Below are positions 16,010 to 24,886 of a stretch of DNA of 64,000 nt, piece by piece. Made by a program: the position numbers and the translations under genes. Below the pieces are notes generated by a model that did not search any database, was not told the origin of the DNA, and was given only the letters and a program-made list of their open reading frames with translations. The DNA comes from Hyphomicrobiales bacterium (GTDB taxonomy: Bacteria; Pseudomonadota; Alphaproteobacteria; Rhizobiales; Beijerinckiaceae): positions 248,001 through 312,000 of the forward strand of contig JADJVD010000001.1 of the NCBI GenBank assembly GCA_016716745.1, given 5' to 3'. The first letter of the stretch is position 1. Each line of letters opens with the position of its first letter.

Positions 16010-17095
16010 TCATGGATAGCGCGCCGCGCGGCCGGCGGCGCTCTTGTTGACGGTGTGCACGACGGCGGCGACCGCCTCGTAGAACTCGGGCGGAATCATC
16101 CGGTCGACCGTCACCTGATCGTACATCGACCTTGCCAGAGCCTTGTCCTCGATGACGGGGATGCGATGGGCTTCGGCGAGGCCGCGGATGCGCAAGGCGA
16201 GATGATCGACGCCCTTGGCGAGGACGAGCGGCGCCGCCGTCTCGCCGCGCACATAACGCAGCGCGATGGCGTAATGCGTCGGATTGGCGATGACGAGCGT
16301 CGCCTGCGGCACGCTGGCGATCATGCGCCGGCGCGCGCGCTGCAGGCGCAAGGAACGCTGGCGCTGGCGCACATGCGGATCACCCTCGGCCTGGCGATGC
16401 TCCTCCTTCACCTCGGCGCGCGTCATGCGCAGGCCCTTCAGCCAATGCAGGCGCGACAGCAGGATGTCGGCGGCGGCGGCGAGCGCCACGGCGATCAGCG
16501 TCGTCGTCAGCACGCCGTCGACGGCGGAAAGAAGATCACCGGCGATGAGCGCCGGCGGACGGGCGAGCGCGCCGAGAACGGGCTCGACCAGACCGCGCGC
16601 GGCGATCGCGACGGCGATCAGCGCCACGGCGATGCGGGCCAGCGTGCGCAGGGCCTGGGCGCCGCCCTGCCGGCCGAACAGGCGCCGCCAGCCCTGACGC
16701 GGCGACAGGCGCGACCATTGCGGATGCAGGCGCGAGCCGACGATGCGGGGTCTGGCCTGCGCCACATGGCCGGCGACCGCCATCAGCGCGAGCGGGGCGA
16801 CCAGCAGCAGCAGCGTCGGGCCCCATTCGCGGATGACGAGGACGAGCAGCGCGCCGGCGTCCTCGCCGCGATGCAGGCGGATCGCGTCGGCGCCCTCGAG
16901 CAAGCGGCCGAGACGGATCGTCGCCTGCGGCGCCTGCAACGGCGCGACGAAGGCGACGGCGATCCACGCGCCGGCGAGGCCCGCCGCCGTCACCACGTCG
17001 CGCGAGACCGGCGCGTCGCCGCGTTCGAGCGAGTCCTGCCGCTTCTTCTCGCTGGCGTCCTCGGTCTTGTCGTCGCGGTCGGCGGCGTCGCTCAT
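16010..17095 (-). CDS. flhB: Flagellar export switch protein FlhB
   Basis: 361 residues. N-terminus DDKTEDASEKKRQDSLERGD is typical, then four TM helices and the cytoplasmic domain with the autocleavage motif NPTHYAIAL at about residue 269 (cut between Asn and Pro), followed by LVLAKGVDHLALRIRGLAEA and VIEDKALARSMYD. FlhB switches the export apparatus from rod/hook to filament substrates together with FliK, which lies at 1628-2746 in the same cluster. Stop and start are separated from neighbours by 19 and 14 bases. Confidence 0.96.
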   Translation of the reverse strand: MSDAADRDDKTEDASEKKRQDSLERGDAPVSRDVVTAAGLAGAWIAVAFVAPLQAPQATIRLGRLLEGADAIRLHRGEDAGALLVLVIREWGPTLLLLVAPLALMAVAGHVAQARPRIVGSRLHPQWSRLSPRQGWRRLFGRQGGAQALRTLARIAVALIAVAIAARGLVEPVLGALARPPALIAGDLLSAVDGVLTTTLIAVALAAAADILLSRLHWLKGLRMTRAEVKEEHRQAEGDPHVRQRQRSLRLQRARRRMIASVPQATLVIANPTHYAIALRYVRGETAAPLVLAKGVDHLALRIRGLAEAHRIPVIEDKALARSMYDQVTVDRMIPPEFYEAVAAVVHTVNKSAAGRAARYP

Positions 17096-17109
17096 TCACG
17101 CCCGCGCCT

Positions 17110-18114
17110 TCACGCCTGCGCCTGCGCGCCGGGGCGCTGGATCGCGCCCTGGTCGATCAGATCGACGACGATGCGCTCGATGGCGCGGCGGGCGGCGAGC
17201 ACGTCCTTCTCGGCCACCGAGTCGGCGTTCTTCAACTCGGCCTCGACCATGCGACGGGCGCGCGAGGCGAGCGAGGAGAGCACCGCGTCGCGGAAGGCAT
17301 CGTCCGTGTCCTTGAGCGCGAGGATGACCGATTCGGTCGGCGCCTTGTCGAACAGCACCATGCGGTCGCGCTGGGCGAGCAGCGGAATGTCCGTGAAGGA
17401 GAACAGGCGGTCGCGAATCTTTTTGGCGACGGCCGGCCGCGTCGTCTCCAGCGAGACGATCATCGCCTCGACCTGCTCGCGCTCGAGCTTGCCGACGATC
17501 TCGAGCAGGCGCGCCTCGGGCTGGGCGGGCGCGGCGCTCGCCTCGGCGCCGAACAGATCGCGCTCGAGCGACATCTCGATGACGTGCAGCGCGCGGTCCG
17601 AGGCCTTGCGCAATCCGATCAGCCGTTCGGCCACCATGTCGCGCCGCGCCGCCGGCAGCAGCACGAGCAGAGCAGCGACGCGCGCGCTGTCGAACCTGTC
17701 GAGCATGAAGGCGGCGACCTGCGGATGCTCCTCCTGCAAACAGGCGGCGAGGCGCGACTCCGGCAGGCCGGCCGCCTTGTTCCAGAAGCTCTCCTTCGGC
17801 CCGCCCGTGACGTCGGCCATGATGTCGGAGACGAGCTCGGGCGGCAGGACCTCGTCGAGGAGCCGGCGCGCCGATTCGGGATCGCCGATGACGTTGGCGC
17901 CGGAGGAGAAGTTGGTCGCGAACTCGTCGACGAGGCGCTCGAGCGCGGCGGTCGGCATCGGCTTCAGGCCCGCCGCCGCCTGCGTCAGGCGGCGCAGGTC
18001 GCTCTCGTCGAAATGCTTGAGCAGGCGCGAGGCCAGCGGCTTGCCCATCGCCAGCAGAAGCGCGGCCGCCTTCTCGACGCCGTCCAGACGCGGAAGAGGT
18101 TCGGCCGCCGACAT
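17110..18114 (-). CDS. fliG: Flagellar motor switch protein FliG
   Basis: 334 residues. Start at ATG 18114 (MSAAEPLPRLDGVEKAAALL). Motifs: LLKHFDESDLRRLTQAAAGL, LQEEHPQVAAFMLDRFD, LEIVGKLEREQVEAMIVSLE, then the torque-generating C-domain with DIPLLAQRDRMVLFDKAPTE, VILALKDTDDAFRDAVLSSL and SRRARR-like ASRARRMVEAEL. FliG joins the MS ring (FliF) to the C-ring and contacts MotA. It is followed upstream by fliN with a 5-base gap. Confidence 0.95.
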   Translation of the reverse strand: MSAAEPLPRLDGVEKAAALLLAMGKPLASRLLKHFDESDLRRLTQAAAGLKPMPTAALERLVDEFATNFSSGANVIGDPESARRLLDEVLPPELVSDIMADVTGGPKESFWNKAAGLPESRLAACLQEEHPQVAAFMLDRFDSARVAALLVLLPAARRDMVAERLIGLRKASDRALHVIEMSLERDLFGAEASAAPAQPEARLLEIVGKLEREQVEAMIVSLETTRPAVAKKIRDRLFSFTDIPLLAQRDRMVLFDKAPTESVILALKDTDDAFRDAVLSSLASRARRMVEAELKNADSVAEKDVLAARRAIERIVVDLIDQGAIQRPGAQAQA

Positions 18115-18119
18115 GGGCT

Positions 18120-18416
18120 TCAGCGTCCCTCGCCGGCGCGAAGGATCTCGCGAATGACGACGCCGAGGCGATCGGGCTCGTTCTCGAGCGCGACGACCTC
18201 GCCGCGCGCCACGATGCGGCCGTTGACGGCGACGTCGACGAGATCGCCGAGCTTGCGGTCGAGCGCGACGATGGATCCCTGGCCGAGCGCCATGACGTCG
18301 GCCAGCGGCATGCGCAGCGAGCCGAGCACGACGTCGAGCTCGACCCGGATCTGCATCATGTGGCCGGGCATCGCCTCGCGCGGACGGGGCGGTGCGGCGG
18401 CGGCGTCGGATGTCAT
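18120..18416 (-). CDS. fliN: Flagellar motor switch protein FliN
   Basis: 98 residues, one SpoA domain: IRVELDVVLGSLRMPLADVM, ALGQGSIVALDRKLGDLVDV and VNGRIVARGEVVALENE. FliN forms the base of the C-ring. The ATG overlaps the fliM stop (ATGA), so the two are translationally coupled. Confidence 0.95.
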   Translation of the reverse strand: MTSDAAAAPPRPREAMPGHMMQIRVELDVVLGSLRMPLADVMALGQGSIVALDRKLGDLVDVAVNGRIVARGEVVALENEPDRLGVVIREILRAGEGR

Positions 18417-19276
18417 TGCGGGTCCCTCGCGTCAAAGGCGGGCGCGGCGCCCGCGTCGATCAGACGTTCGATCTGCACCGTGTAGCGGCCCTCGTTCTGG
18501 CCGAGCGCGCAGTAGAACAGCGGCGCGCCGCCGGCCTCGAGAATCGCCGGGCTGCGCGCCGTCGCGGCGAGCGGCAGGATCTGCCCCTCGCGGAGATCGG
18601 CGACGTCGGCGAGTGGGCGCCCGCGCTCGCGCAGCACGACGCGCAGCGGCGTGTCGATGACGGCGAGCGCCTCGGCCAGCGTGCGGCGGGGGCCGACCCG
18701 GCGCGGCGCGCCGGCGGAGGCGCGGCGCCAGACGGCGGGCGCGCGGATCCGAAGGCCGCTCTCGCGCCCGTTGACGCGCATGCGCAGCGCGATCGACATC
18801 GTCTCCTCGACGGGCGCAGGCGCGTTCGTCTCGAACCCATCGAACGCCAGGCCGTCGACCGCGAACGCTTCGCTGAGCGGCTCGGCCAGATCGTGCGCGA
18901 GCGCCTCGCACACCAGCGTCTCGAGCTGCGAGGGATCGCGCGCCTCGCGGTAGGGCGGGCTCGATCCGTCGCCGCCGAACAGCGCCTCGACGAGATCGTA
19001 GATCGCGGCTTGCGACAGGCCGAGCTCGGCGGCGCGGCCGCCGGCGACGTAGCGACCGTGCAGGCCGCGGCCGAGCGCCGGCTCCTCCGCTTCGTCGGCG
19101 GCGCCGGCTTCGCACGGCGCGAAGGCGATCTTCAGGCCGAGACGGCGGGCGAGATCGGCGCCGAGGCGGCGGGCGAGCGCCTGCGCCAGCGGGCGGGCCG
19201 GATCGCTCTCCGGATCGCGCGGGCGCAGCAGCAGCGCCAGGCCGCGCCGACCGTGCGGATCAGGCGGCCTTGGCAT
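18413..19276 (-). CDS. fliM: Flagellar motor switch protein FliM (divergent, short)
   Basis: 287 residues, shorter than the usual 310-340. Weak similarity to the FliM CheC-like middle domain (LETLVCEALAHDLAEPLSEA) and a C-terminal SpoA domain (TPLRVVLRERGRPLADVADL, REGQILPLAATARSPAILEA, ALGQNEGRYTVQIERLID). The N-terminal EIDALL CheY-P binding motif is not seen. Divergent FliM proteins are usual in rhizobia. Place between motA and fliN supports the call. The ATG at 19276 overlaps the end of motA by 17 bases. Confidence 0.85.
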   Translation of the reverse strand: MPRPPDPHGRRGLALLLRPRDPESDPARPLAQALARRLGADLARRLGLKIAFAPCEAGAADEAEEPALGRGLHGRYVAGGRAAELGLSQAAIYDLVEALFGGDGSSPPYREARDPSQLETLVCEALAHDLAEPLSEAFAVDGLAFDGFETNAPAPVEETMSIALRMRVNGRESGLRIRAPAVWRRASAGAPRRVGPRRTLAEALAVIDTPLRVVLRERGRPLADVADLREGQILPLAATARSPAILEAGGAPLFYCALGQNEGRYTVQIERLIDAGAAPAFDARDPQ

Positions 19277-20135
19277 TGGCGGCTCCGCCGTCGATCGTCG
19301 CAGTCTCGACCTCGTCGATCGTCGGGCGTTCCTTGCTGGAGATGGTCTTGCGGCCGTGCTCCACCGCGATCTGCGGCATCGCGCCGTTCATGAAGGCCAG
19401 CAGCACCTGCTTGGCGACGATGAAGACGCGCTCCTGCGCGACGCGCGTCGCCTTGATCTTGTTGGCGAGCGGGCTGAGCATTCCATACGACATGAAGATG
19501 CCCGCGAAGGTGCCGACGAGCGCGGCGCCGATCAATCCGCCGAGCAGCTCCGGCGACTGGTCGAGCGCGCCCATCGCCTTGATGACGCCGAGCACGGCGG
19601 CGACGATGCCGAGCGCCGGCAGCGAATCGGAGACGACCGTCATCGCCTGATAGGGCTTCAGCTTGTCGTGCATCATCGTCTCGATCTCTTCGTCCATCAG
19701 CGCCTCGATCTCGTGCGGGCGCGCATTGCCGATGATGATGAGGCGCATGTAGTCGCAGATGAACGTCGTCAGATCGTGGTTGCCGAGCACGGCGGGATAG
19801 TTCTTGAAAATCGCCGACTCCGACGGATTGTCGACATGCGCTTCGATCTCGTTGCGGCCCTTGGCGCGCAGTTCGCGCATCATCGCGTGCAGGAGACCGA
19901 GCACCTCGAGAAAGTCGGACGTCTTCGGCTTCTTCTCGAGCAACGCCTCCATCACCGCCTTGCCGGAATCCTTGACGGTGGCGATGGTGTTGGCGGCGAT
20001 GAAGGTGCCGAGCGCCGAGCCGCCGATGATGACGAGCTCCCAGGGCTGGACGAGCACTTCGAGATGGCCGCCCATCGCGGCGAAGCCGCCGAGCATGCAG
20101 GCCAGCGCCAGAACCAGTCCGATTGCGAATGTCAC
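19260..20135 (-). CDS. motA: Flagellar motor stator protein MotA
   Basis: 291 residues, four TM helices: TFAIGLVLALACMLGGFAAM, LVIIGGSALGTFIAANTIAT, and the pair around SDSLPALGIVAAVLGVIKAM and GALVGTFAGIFMSYGMLSPL. The cytoplasmic loop includes RGRNEIEAH-like AKGRNEIEAHVDNP. The Pro in SLPALGIVAAVLG matches the conserved channel Pro. GTG at 20135 follows GGAGGGCGCGC. MotA is the ion-channel partner of MotB and is the first gene of the long reverse-strand operon. Confidence 0.95.
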   Translation of the reverse strand: MTFAIGLVLALACMLGGFAAMGGHLEVLVQPWELVIIGGSALGTFIAANTIATVKDSGKAVMEALLEKKPKTSDFLEVLGLLHAMMRELRAKGRNEIEAHVDNPSESAIFKNYPAVLGNHDLTTFICDYMRLIIIGNARPHEIEALMDEEIETMMHDKLKPYQAMTVVSDSLPALGIVAAVLGVIKAMGALDQSPELLGGLIGAALVGTFAGIFMSYGMLSPLANKIKATRVAQERVFIVAKQVLLAFMNGAMPQIAVEHGRKTISSKERPTIDEVETATIDGGAANAKAA

Positions 20136-20265
20136 GCGCGCCCTCCGTCTTCGCCGGCCACTGAGGGCGCGTCGGCTTGCGCCGGGCTGGCGCGGCCGCC
20201 GCAAGTCACGCGCAAGGCGGGCGGACGAGACTTCGCCGCACATCCTCCCCGGAGTGCGCGCCGCC
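20136..20265. promoter_or_regulatory. Divergent promoter region between motA and the DUF1217 gene
   Basis: A 130-base non-coding gap between divergently oriented flagellar runs. Both operons must start here or near here. No clear -35/-10 pair or sigma-28/sigma-54 motif could be picked out with confidence. Confidence 0.4.
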
Positions 20266-21045
20266 GTGCTGACGACCTACACGAACTTCCGCATCGTCGC
20301 GGCCGACCTCGCCAAGTCGATCGACCGCGTCGCCAAGGAGCCGCAGACCTCGCGCGAGGTCGACTACTGGAACGCCCATATTGGCGACGCGAAGGACATC
20401 GAGAATTTTCTCGCCGACTCGCGGCTGTTCCGCTTCGCCATGAAGGCCTACGGCCTCGGCGATCTCGGCTACGCCAAAGGCTTCATGCGCAAGGTGCTTC
20501 AAGGCGGCCTCGACGATCCGGCCAGCATGGCGAACCGATTGTCGGACGCGCGCTACAAGCAGTTCGCGCAAGCTTTCAACTTCGCCCGCTACGGGCAGTT
20601 CGCCACCGGGATGCCGGCCGCGCGGACCGAGACGGTCGATCGCTATCTGCGCCTGACGCTGGAGGAGAAGGCGGGCGCCGCCAACGAGGGCGTGCGCCTC
20701 GCGCTCTACTTCCAGCGCAAGGCCTCCGAGCTGACGAGCCCGATGCAGGTTCTGGCCGATCCGGCGCTTCTGAAGGTCGTGCAGGTCGCCTTCGGCCTGC
20801 CGGCGGAGATGTCGACCTCGCCGATCGACAGCCAGGCCGCGATGATCGCCAAGAAACTCGACGTCGCCTCGCTGAAGGACGGCAAGACGCTCGACGCCTT
20901 CCTCAAGCGTTTCGCCGCGATGCACGACGCAACCGCCTCCAACGCGCAGGCGGCGACGCGCAACCTGCTGCTGTCGGCGACGGGGGCGGCGGGCGTCAGC
21001 GCCGACACGCTGATGTCGATCGCGCGGCGGCGCACGGGCGGGTGA
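20266..21045 (+). CDS. DUF1217 flagellar-cluster protein
   Basis: 259 residues. It matches the DUF1217 pattern: TTYTNFRIVAADLAKSIDRV, AKEPQTSREVDYWNAHIGD, FLADSRLFRFAMKAYGLGDL, FMRKVLQGGLDDPASMANRL and KVVQVAFGLPAEMS. The family occurs between motA and flgF in rhizobia but its function is unknown. The GTG at 20266 (VLTTYTNF) has GGAG at 20251-20254; another in-frame GTG at 20254 is possible. Helical throughout, no TM segment, no signal peptide. Confidence 0.85.
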   Translation: MLTTYTNFRIVAADLAKSIDRVAKEPQTSREVDYWNAHIGDAKDIENFLADSRLFRFAMKAYGLGDLGYAKGFMRKVLQGGLDDPASMANRLSDARYKQFAQAFNFARYGQFATGMPAARTETVDRYLRLTLEEKAGAANEGVRLALYFQRKASELTSPMQVLADPALLKVVQVAFGLPAEMSTSPIDSQAAMIAKKLDVASLKDGKTLDAFLKRFAAMHDATASNAQAATRNLLLSATGAAGVSADTLMSIARRRTGG

Positions 21046-21048
21046 GCC

Positions 21049-21771
21049 ATGCAGGGCAGCCTCTATGTCGGCCTGTCCGCGCAGATCGCGCTGCGCGAGC
21101 GTCTGGCGACGATCGCCCACAACGTCGCCAATGTGAACACGCCGGGCTTTCGCGCGGAGCAATCGAAGTTCGACGCGCTGGTGGCGCGCGCCGGCGACAC
21201 GGACATCGCCTTCGCGGACGCGGGAACGACCTATCTGTCGCGCGCGCCGGGGGGGCTGGCGAAGACCGACAATCCGCTCGACGTCGGCGTCGTCGGCGAA
21301 GGGTATCTGGCGATCCAGACGCCGCAGGGGCGCGCCTATACGCGCGACGGACGCCTGTTCATGGCGCCGTCCGGCGCGCTGGTGACGGTGACGGGCCATC
21401 CCGCGCTCGACGTCGGAGGCGCGCCGATCCTGCTCGATCCGACGGCCGGGCCGCCGGCGATCGCGCGCGACGGCATGATTTCGCAGCAGGGTCGTCAGAT
21501 CGGCGCGCTCGGCCTGTTTTCCATCGACCCGGCGGCGAAGCTCGCGCGTTTCGAGAATTCCGGCGTCGTTCCCGACCGTCCCGCGACGGCCATCCTCGAC
21601 TTCACGCGCAACGGGCTCGTGCAGGGCTTCGTCGAGGGCTCGAACGTCTCGGGCGTCGCCGAGATTTCGCGGCTGGTGGCGATCCAGCGCGCCTTCGACG
21701 GCGTCACCACGGCGATGTCGCAGAGCGAGAACAGCCTGACCGACGCGATCCGCACGCTGGGCGGGGGATGA
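21049..21771 (+). CDS. flgF: Flagellar proximal rod protein FlgF
   Basis: 240 residues. MQGSLYVGLSAQIALRERLA then TIAHNVANVNTPGFRAEQSK gives the rod motif; LAKTDNPLDVGVVGEGYLAI and QTPQGRAYTRDGRLFMAPSG follow, and the C-terminus (EISRLVAIQRAFDGVTTAMS) is the rod-protein helix. FlgF is a proximal rod subunit. It follows the DUF1217 gene by 3 bases and precedes fliI by 4. Confidence 0.93.
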   Translation: MQGSLYVGLSAQIALRERLATIAHNVANVNTPGFRAEQSKFDALVARAGDTDIAFADAGTTYLSRAPGGLAKTDNPLDVGVVGEGYLAIQTPQGRAYTRDGRLFMAPSGALVTVTGHPALDVGGAPILLDPTAGPPAIARDGMISQQGRQIGALGLFSIDPAAKLARFENSGVVPDRPATAILDFTRNGLVQGFVEGSNVSGVAEISRLVAIQRAFDGVTTAMSQSENSLTDAIRTLGGG

Positions 21772-21775
21772 GCGC

Positions 21776-23152
21776 ATGAGCGCGCTGTCGGCGCTGGCGC
21801 GCGCCATGTCCGCGGCGGCCGAGGATGTCGGACTCCTGCGCGTCGGCGGCGTCGTCGTCGGCGTGACGCCGGGCATGTATCATGTCGCCGGACTCTCGCG
21901 CGTCGTCGCGCTGGGCGATCTCGTCAGCATCGAGACGGGCGAGGACGGCGCCTCCGCCGGGTCTCTCGGCGAGGTGGTGCGCATCGATCCCGACGTGACG
22001 CTGGTCAAGCCGTTCGAGCGCGACGAGGGCGCGGCGCTGGGCCATCGCTGCTGGCGCGTCGGCCCGCATCGCGTCGCCCCGCACGAGAGCTGGCTCGGCC
22101 GCGTCGTCGACGCGCTCGGCCGGCCGATCGACGGCGCGGGGCCGATGTTGCAGGGCGCGCCGCGCGCCAGCGCGGGCGATCCGCCGGCGCCGCTGGCGCG
22201 GGCGCGCGTCGGCGCGGGCGTGCGCACGGGCGTGCGTGCGCTCGACGTGTTCGCCCCGCTCGTCGAGGGCCAGCGCATCGGCGTGTTCGCGGGCTCGGGC
22301 GTCGGCAAGTCGACGCTGCTCGCCATGCTGGCGCGCGCCAGCGGGTTCGACGCCGTCGTCGTCGCGCTCGTCGGCGAACGCGGCCGCGAGGTGCGCGACA
22401 CGCTGGAGGAGAGTCTGGCCGGTTGCCGCGCGCGCGCCACCGTCGTCGTCGCCACCGCCGACGAGAGCGCGATGATGCGGCGCCTCGCCCCGCGCACCGC
22501 CGTGACCGTCGCCGAGCATTATCGCGCCTGCGGCCGCTCGGTTCTGCTGATCGTCGATTCGATCACGCGCTACGCGCATGCGCTGCGCGAGACCGCGCTG
22601 TCGGCCGGCGAGCCGCCGGTGGCGCGCGGCTATCCGCCCTCGGTGTTCAGCGATCTGCCGCGCCTGCTCGAGCGCGTCGGCCCCGGCGCGGAGGGCGAGG
22701 GCGCGATCACCGGCGTGTTCTCGGTGCTGGTCGACGGCGACGATCATAACGATCCCGTCGCGGACGCCATTCGCGGCGCGCTCGACGGGCACATCGTGCT
22801 GTCGCGCGCCATCGCCGACGAGGGCCGCTTTCCGGCCATCGACATCCTGCGCTCGCTGTCGCGCCTCGCGCCGCGCGTGTGGAGCGCGGAGGAACGCAAG
22901 CTCGCCCAATCGCTGCGCGCGATGATCGCGCGGTTCGAGGATACGCGCGATCTGCGGCTGATGGGCGGCTATCAGCGCGGCGGCGACGCCGAGCTCGACC
23001 GCGCGGTGACGACGACGCCGAAGCTCTACGCCTTCTGCGCGCAGACGCCGGACGATGCGCCCTCGACCGACGCCTTCCGCGAACTCGCGGCCGCGCTGCG
23101 CGGCGAGGCCGGCGCAGCGCCAGATTCGCGCAAGCCGGCGCAGGCATCGTGA
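21776..23152 (+). CDS. fliI: Flagellum-specific ATPase FliI
   Basis: 458 residues. F1-type ATPase fold with Walker A GVFAGSGVGKSTLLAM at about residue 171, GERGREVRDTLEESL, Walker B-type SVLLIVDSITRYAHALRE and GYPPSVFSDLPRLLERVGP with ITGVFSVLVDGDDHNDPVAD. FliI powers and organises the flagellar type III export system with FliH; here fliH is not adjacent, and the only candidate is the gene at 5693-6274. Four-base gap after flgF. Confidence 0.96.
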   Translation: MSALSALARAMSAAAEDVGLLRVGGVVVGVTPGMYHVAGLSRVVALGDLVSIETGEDGASAGSLGEVVRIDPDVTLVKPFERDEGAALGHRCWRVGPHRVAPHESWLGRVVDALGRPIDGAGPMLQGAPRASAGDPPAPLARARVGAGVRTGVRALDVFAPLVEGQRIGVFAGSGVGKSTLLAMLARASGFDAVVVALVGERGREVRDTLEESLAGCRARATVVVATADESAMMRRLAPRTAVTVAEHYRACGRSVLLIVDSITRYAHALRETALSAGEPPVARGYPPSVFSDLPRLLERVGPGAEGEGAITGVFSVLVDGDDHNDPVADAIRGALDGHIVLSRAIADEGRFPAIDILRSLSRLAPRVWSAEERKLAQSLRAMIARFEDTRDLRLMGGYQRGGDAELDRAVTTTPKLYAFCAQTPDDAPSTDAFRELAAALRGEAGAAPDSRKPAQAS

Positions 23153-23194
23153 TGTGCGGCGCCGATGTCACGGCGCGCGATCGAAGGCGCCATC

Positions 23195-23443
23195 ATGACG
23201 CTCGCCTGCCTGCCCGCCACCGACGTTTCCGCACGCCATGAAGGGCCCGCCGTGCTGCGACTGAGAATGCTCGAACTTGGCCACGCATTGCGCATCGGCG
23301 CCATCGACGCGCGCAGGCGCGCGGACGCCGAGGCGGCGCTCGCCGCGCTGCGCGCCGCCGTGCTGACGCGGCCGTCCGTCAGCCTCGCCGATCTCGCCGC
23401 GCGCATCCGCACCGAGGCCGACGCGCAACGCGCCGGGCCGTGA
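23195..23443 (+). CDS. Small unknown protein downstream of fliI
   Basis: 82 residues from ATG 23195, which has AAGG seven bases upstream; an ATG at 23165 would add 10 residues but has no ribosome site. The sequence is mostly helix (AVLRLRMLELGHALRIGAID, ARRRADAEAALAALRAAVLT). No family recognised. Position after fliI, where fliJ-like export chaperones often lie, suggests a flagellar role, but no coiled-coil FliJ signature is clear. Confidence 0.55.
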   Translation: MTLACLPATDVSARHEGPAVLRLRMLELGHALRIGAIDARRRADAEAALAALRAAVLTRPSVSLADLAARIRTEADAQRAGP

Positions 23444-23453
23444 GACGAGAGCG

Positions 23454-23930
23454 ATGACCGGCGCGCGCAACCGCAAGGCCGAGGCGATCTTCGACCGCAT
23501 CCTGATCGCGACCGCCGCCTTCGCGACGCTGATCGCCGCCGGGCTCGCGCTGGCGACGATCCTGTCGCCGAACCCCTCGCCGACCTTCTCGGGCGCCGAA
23601 CATCTCAATTTGTTCTCGCAGCCGGCGCGCTATGCGGCGCGGCCCGCGCATGTCGCCGATCCGCGCGGCGCGGGGCCCGACAGCGGACAGGTCGACCCGA
23701 CGCCGGTCGGCGCCATCGGCGCGGCCGCCCCGCAGCCGCCGAGCGCGGAGCGCGAGTGGCGCGTGCACGACGTCGTCGGCAAACAGGCCTGGCTGATCGG
23801 CCCGCAGGGCCTGCGCATCGTCGACATCGGGGCCGATCTCGGCGAGCTCGGCTCGGTCACCGGCATCGGCATCGAGCGCGAGGGCTATGTGGTGACGACG
23901 ACGAAGACGCGCATCGGCCCGGCGCGCTGA
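23454..23930 (+). CDS. Membrane-anchored unknown protein at the end of the flagellar run
   Basis: 158 residues. One N-terminal TM helix (ILIATAAFATLIAAGLALAT), a Pro/Ala-rich periplasmic linker, and a small C-terminal domain (EWRVHDVVGKQAWLIGPQGL and RIVDIGADLGELGSVTGIGI) ending TTTKTRIGPAR. The final domain resembles the small beta domains of bitopic pilus/secretion proteins, but I cannot name it. It is the last gene of the forward flagellar run, 10 bases after the preceding gene. Confidence 0.65.
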   Translation: MTGARNRKAEAIFDRILIATAAFATLIAAGLALATILSPNPSPTFSGAEHLNLFSQPARYAARPAHVADPRGAGPDSGQVDPTPVGAIGAAAPQPPSAEREWRVHDVVGKQAWLIGPQGLRIVDIGADLGELGSVTGIGIEREGYVVTTTKTRIGPAR

Positions 23931-23940
23931 GGCGCGCCGC

Positions 23941-24885
23941 TCACACGGTCAGGCGCGACCACACCAGCATCGCGGCGGCCAGATCCTCGATCGAGGCGCC
24001 GACCGACTTGAACAGCGTGATCTCGTCGTCCGCGCCTCGCCCCTCGGCGCCGCGACACAGCGCGGCGAGATCGCCGAGCACATGCGCGCGATCGATGGCG
24101 TCGGCGGCGAGCGCGAGCGCGACGTCGCCGCCCTCCGTCAACGCGGCCGGCGTATCGACGAAGACGCGGGCGCGGCGCACGGCCTCGTCGTCGGCCTCGC
24201 GCATCTGGAGGTTGAACGCGCCGACGAGATCGAGATGCTGGCCGGGCTTCAGCCATCGGCCCTGCACCAGCGGGGCGCGCGACAGCGTCGCGCAGGAGAC
24301 GATGTCGGCCTGCGCGACCGCCCTCTCCAGATCGTCCTCGACGCGCACCTCGAAGCCGTCGAGGGCGGCGGCGAGCGTCTCGGAGGCTTCGCGCCGCCGG
24401 TTCCACAGCGTCACCCGGCGGATCGGCCGCACCGCGGCGTGGGCGCGGATGAGAAAGGGCGCGAGCGCGCCGGCGCCGACCATGCAGAGCGTCGCCGCAT
24501 CGGCGCGGGCGAGGCGGGAGGCCGCGAGCGCCGAGGCGGCGGCGGTGCGCCACACGGTGAGGCGCGCTCCGTCCATCACCGCGAGCGGCTCGCCCGTCGC
24601 GCCGTTCTGCAAGACATAGACGCCGTTGACGGCCGGCAGGCCGCGCGCGCCATTGTCGGGAAAGACGTTGACGATCTTGACGCCGAGAAAGGCGCCCTCG
24701 CCCGGCGCGTCCTGCGTCCAGGCCGGCATCAGCAATTGCGTGGCGTGCGCGGCGCCCTCGCGCGCGATCTCGTGGTGATGGCGTTGCGGCGCCGCGTAGC
24801 CCGATGCGAAGGCGCGCGCCAGCGCCGCGATCAACGCAGGAAAATCGAGACGCCTGTCGACCTCGGCCGCAGCGACGACGCGCAT
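23941..24885 (-). CDS. Ornithine cyclodeaminase/mu-crystallin family protein
   Basis: 314 residues. NAD-binding signature MVGAGALAPFLIRAHAAVRP at about residues 115-134 and family motifs GVKIVNVFPDNGARGLPAVN, GVYVLQNGATGEPLAVMDGA, RLTVWRTAAASALAA and LVGAFNLQMREADDEAVRRA. Members deaminate ornithine to proline or reduce imines (ketimine reductases); the substrate here cannot be told. Start at ATG 24885. It lies one base after lapA on the same strand, likely co-transcribed with ihfB and lapA. In many rhizobia trpF and trpB follow ihfB-lapA; here this gene takes that place. Confidence 0.88.
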   Translation of the reverse strand: MRVVAAAEVDRRLDFPALIAALARAFASGYAAPQRHHHEIAREGAAHATQLLMPAWTQDAPGEGAFLGVKIVNVFPDNGARGLPAVNGVYVLQNGATGEPLAVMDGARLTVWRTAAASALAASRLARADAATLCMVGAGALAPFLIRAHAAVRPIRRVTLWNRRREASETLAAALDGFEVRVEDDLERAVAQADIVSCATLSRAPLVQGRWLKPGQHLDLVGAFNLQMREADDEAVRRARVFVDTPAALTEGGDVALALAADAIDRAHVLGDLAALCRGAEGRGADDEITLFKSVGASIEDLAAAMLVWSRLTV

Positions 24886-24886
24886 C

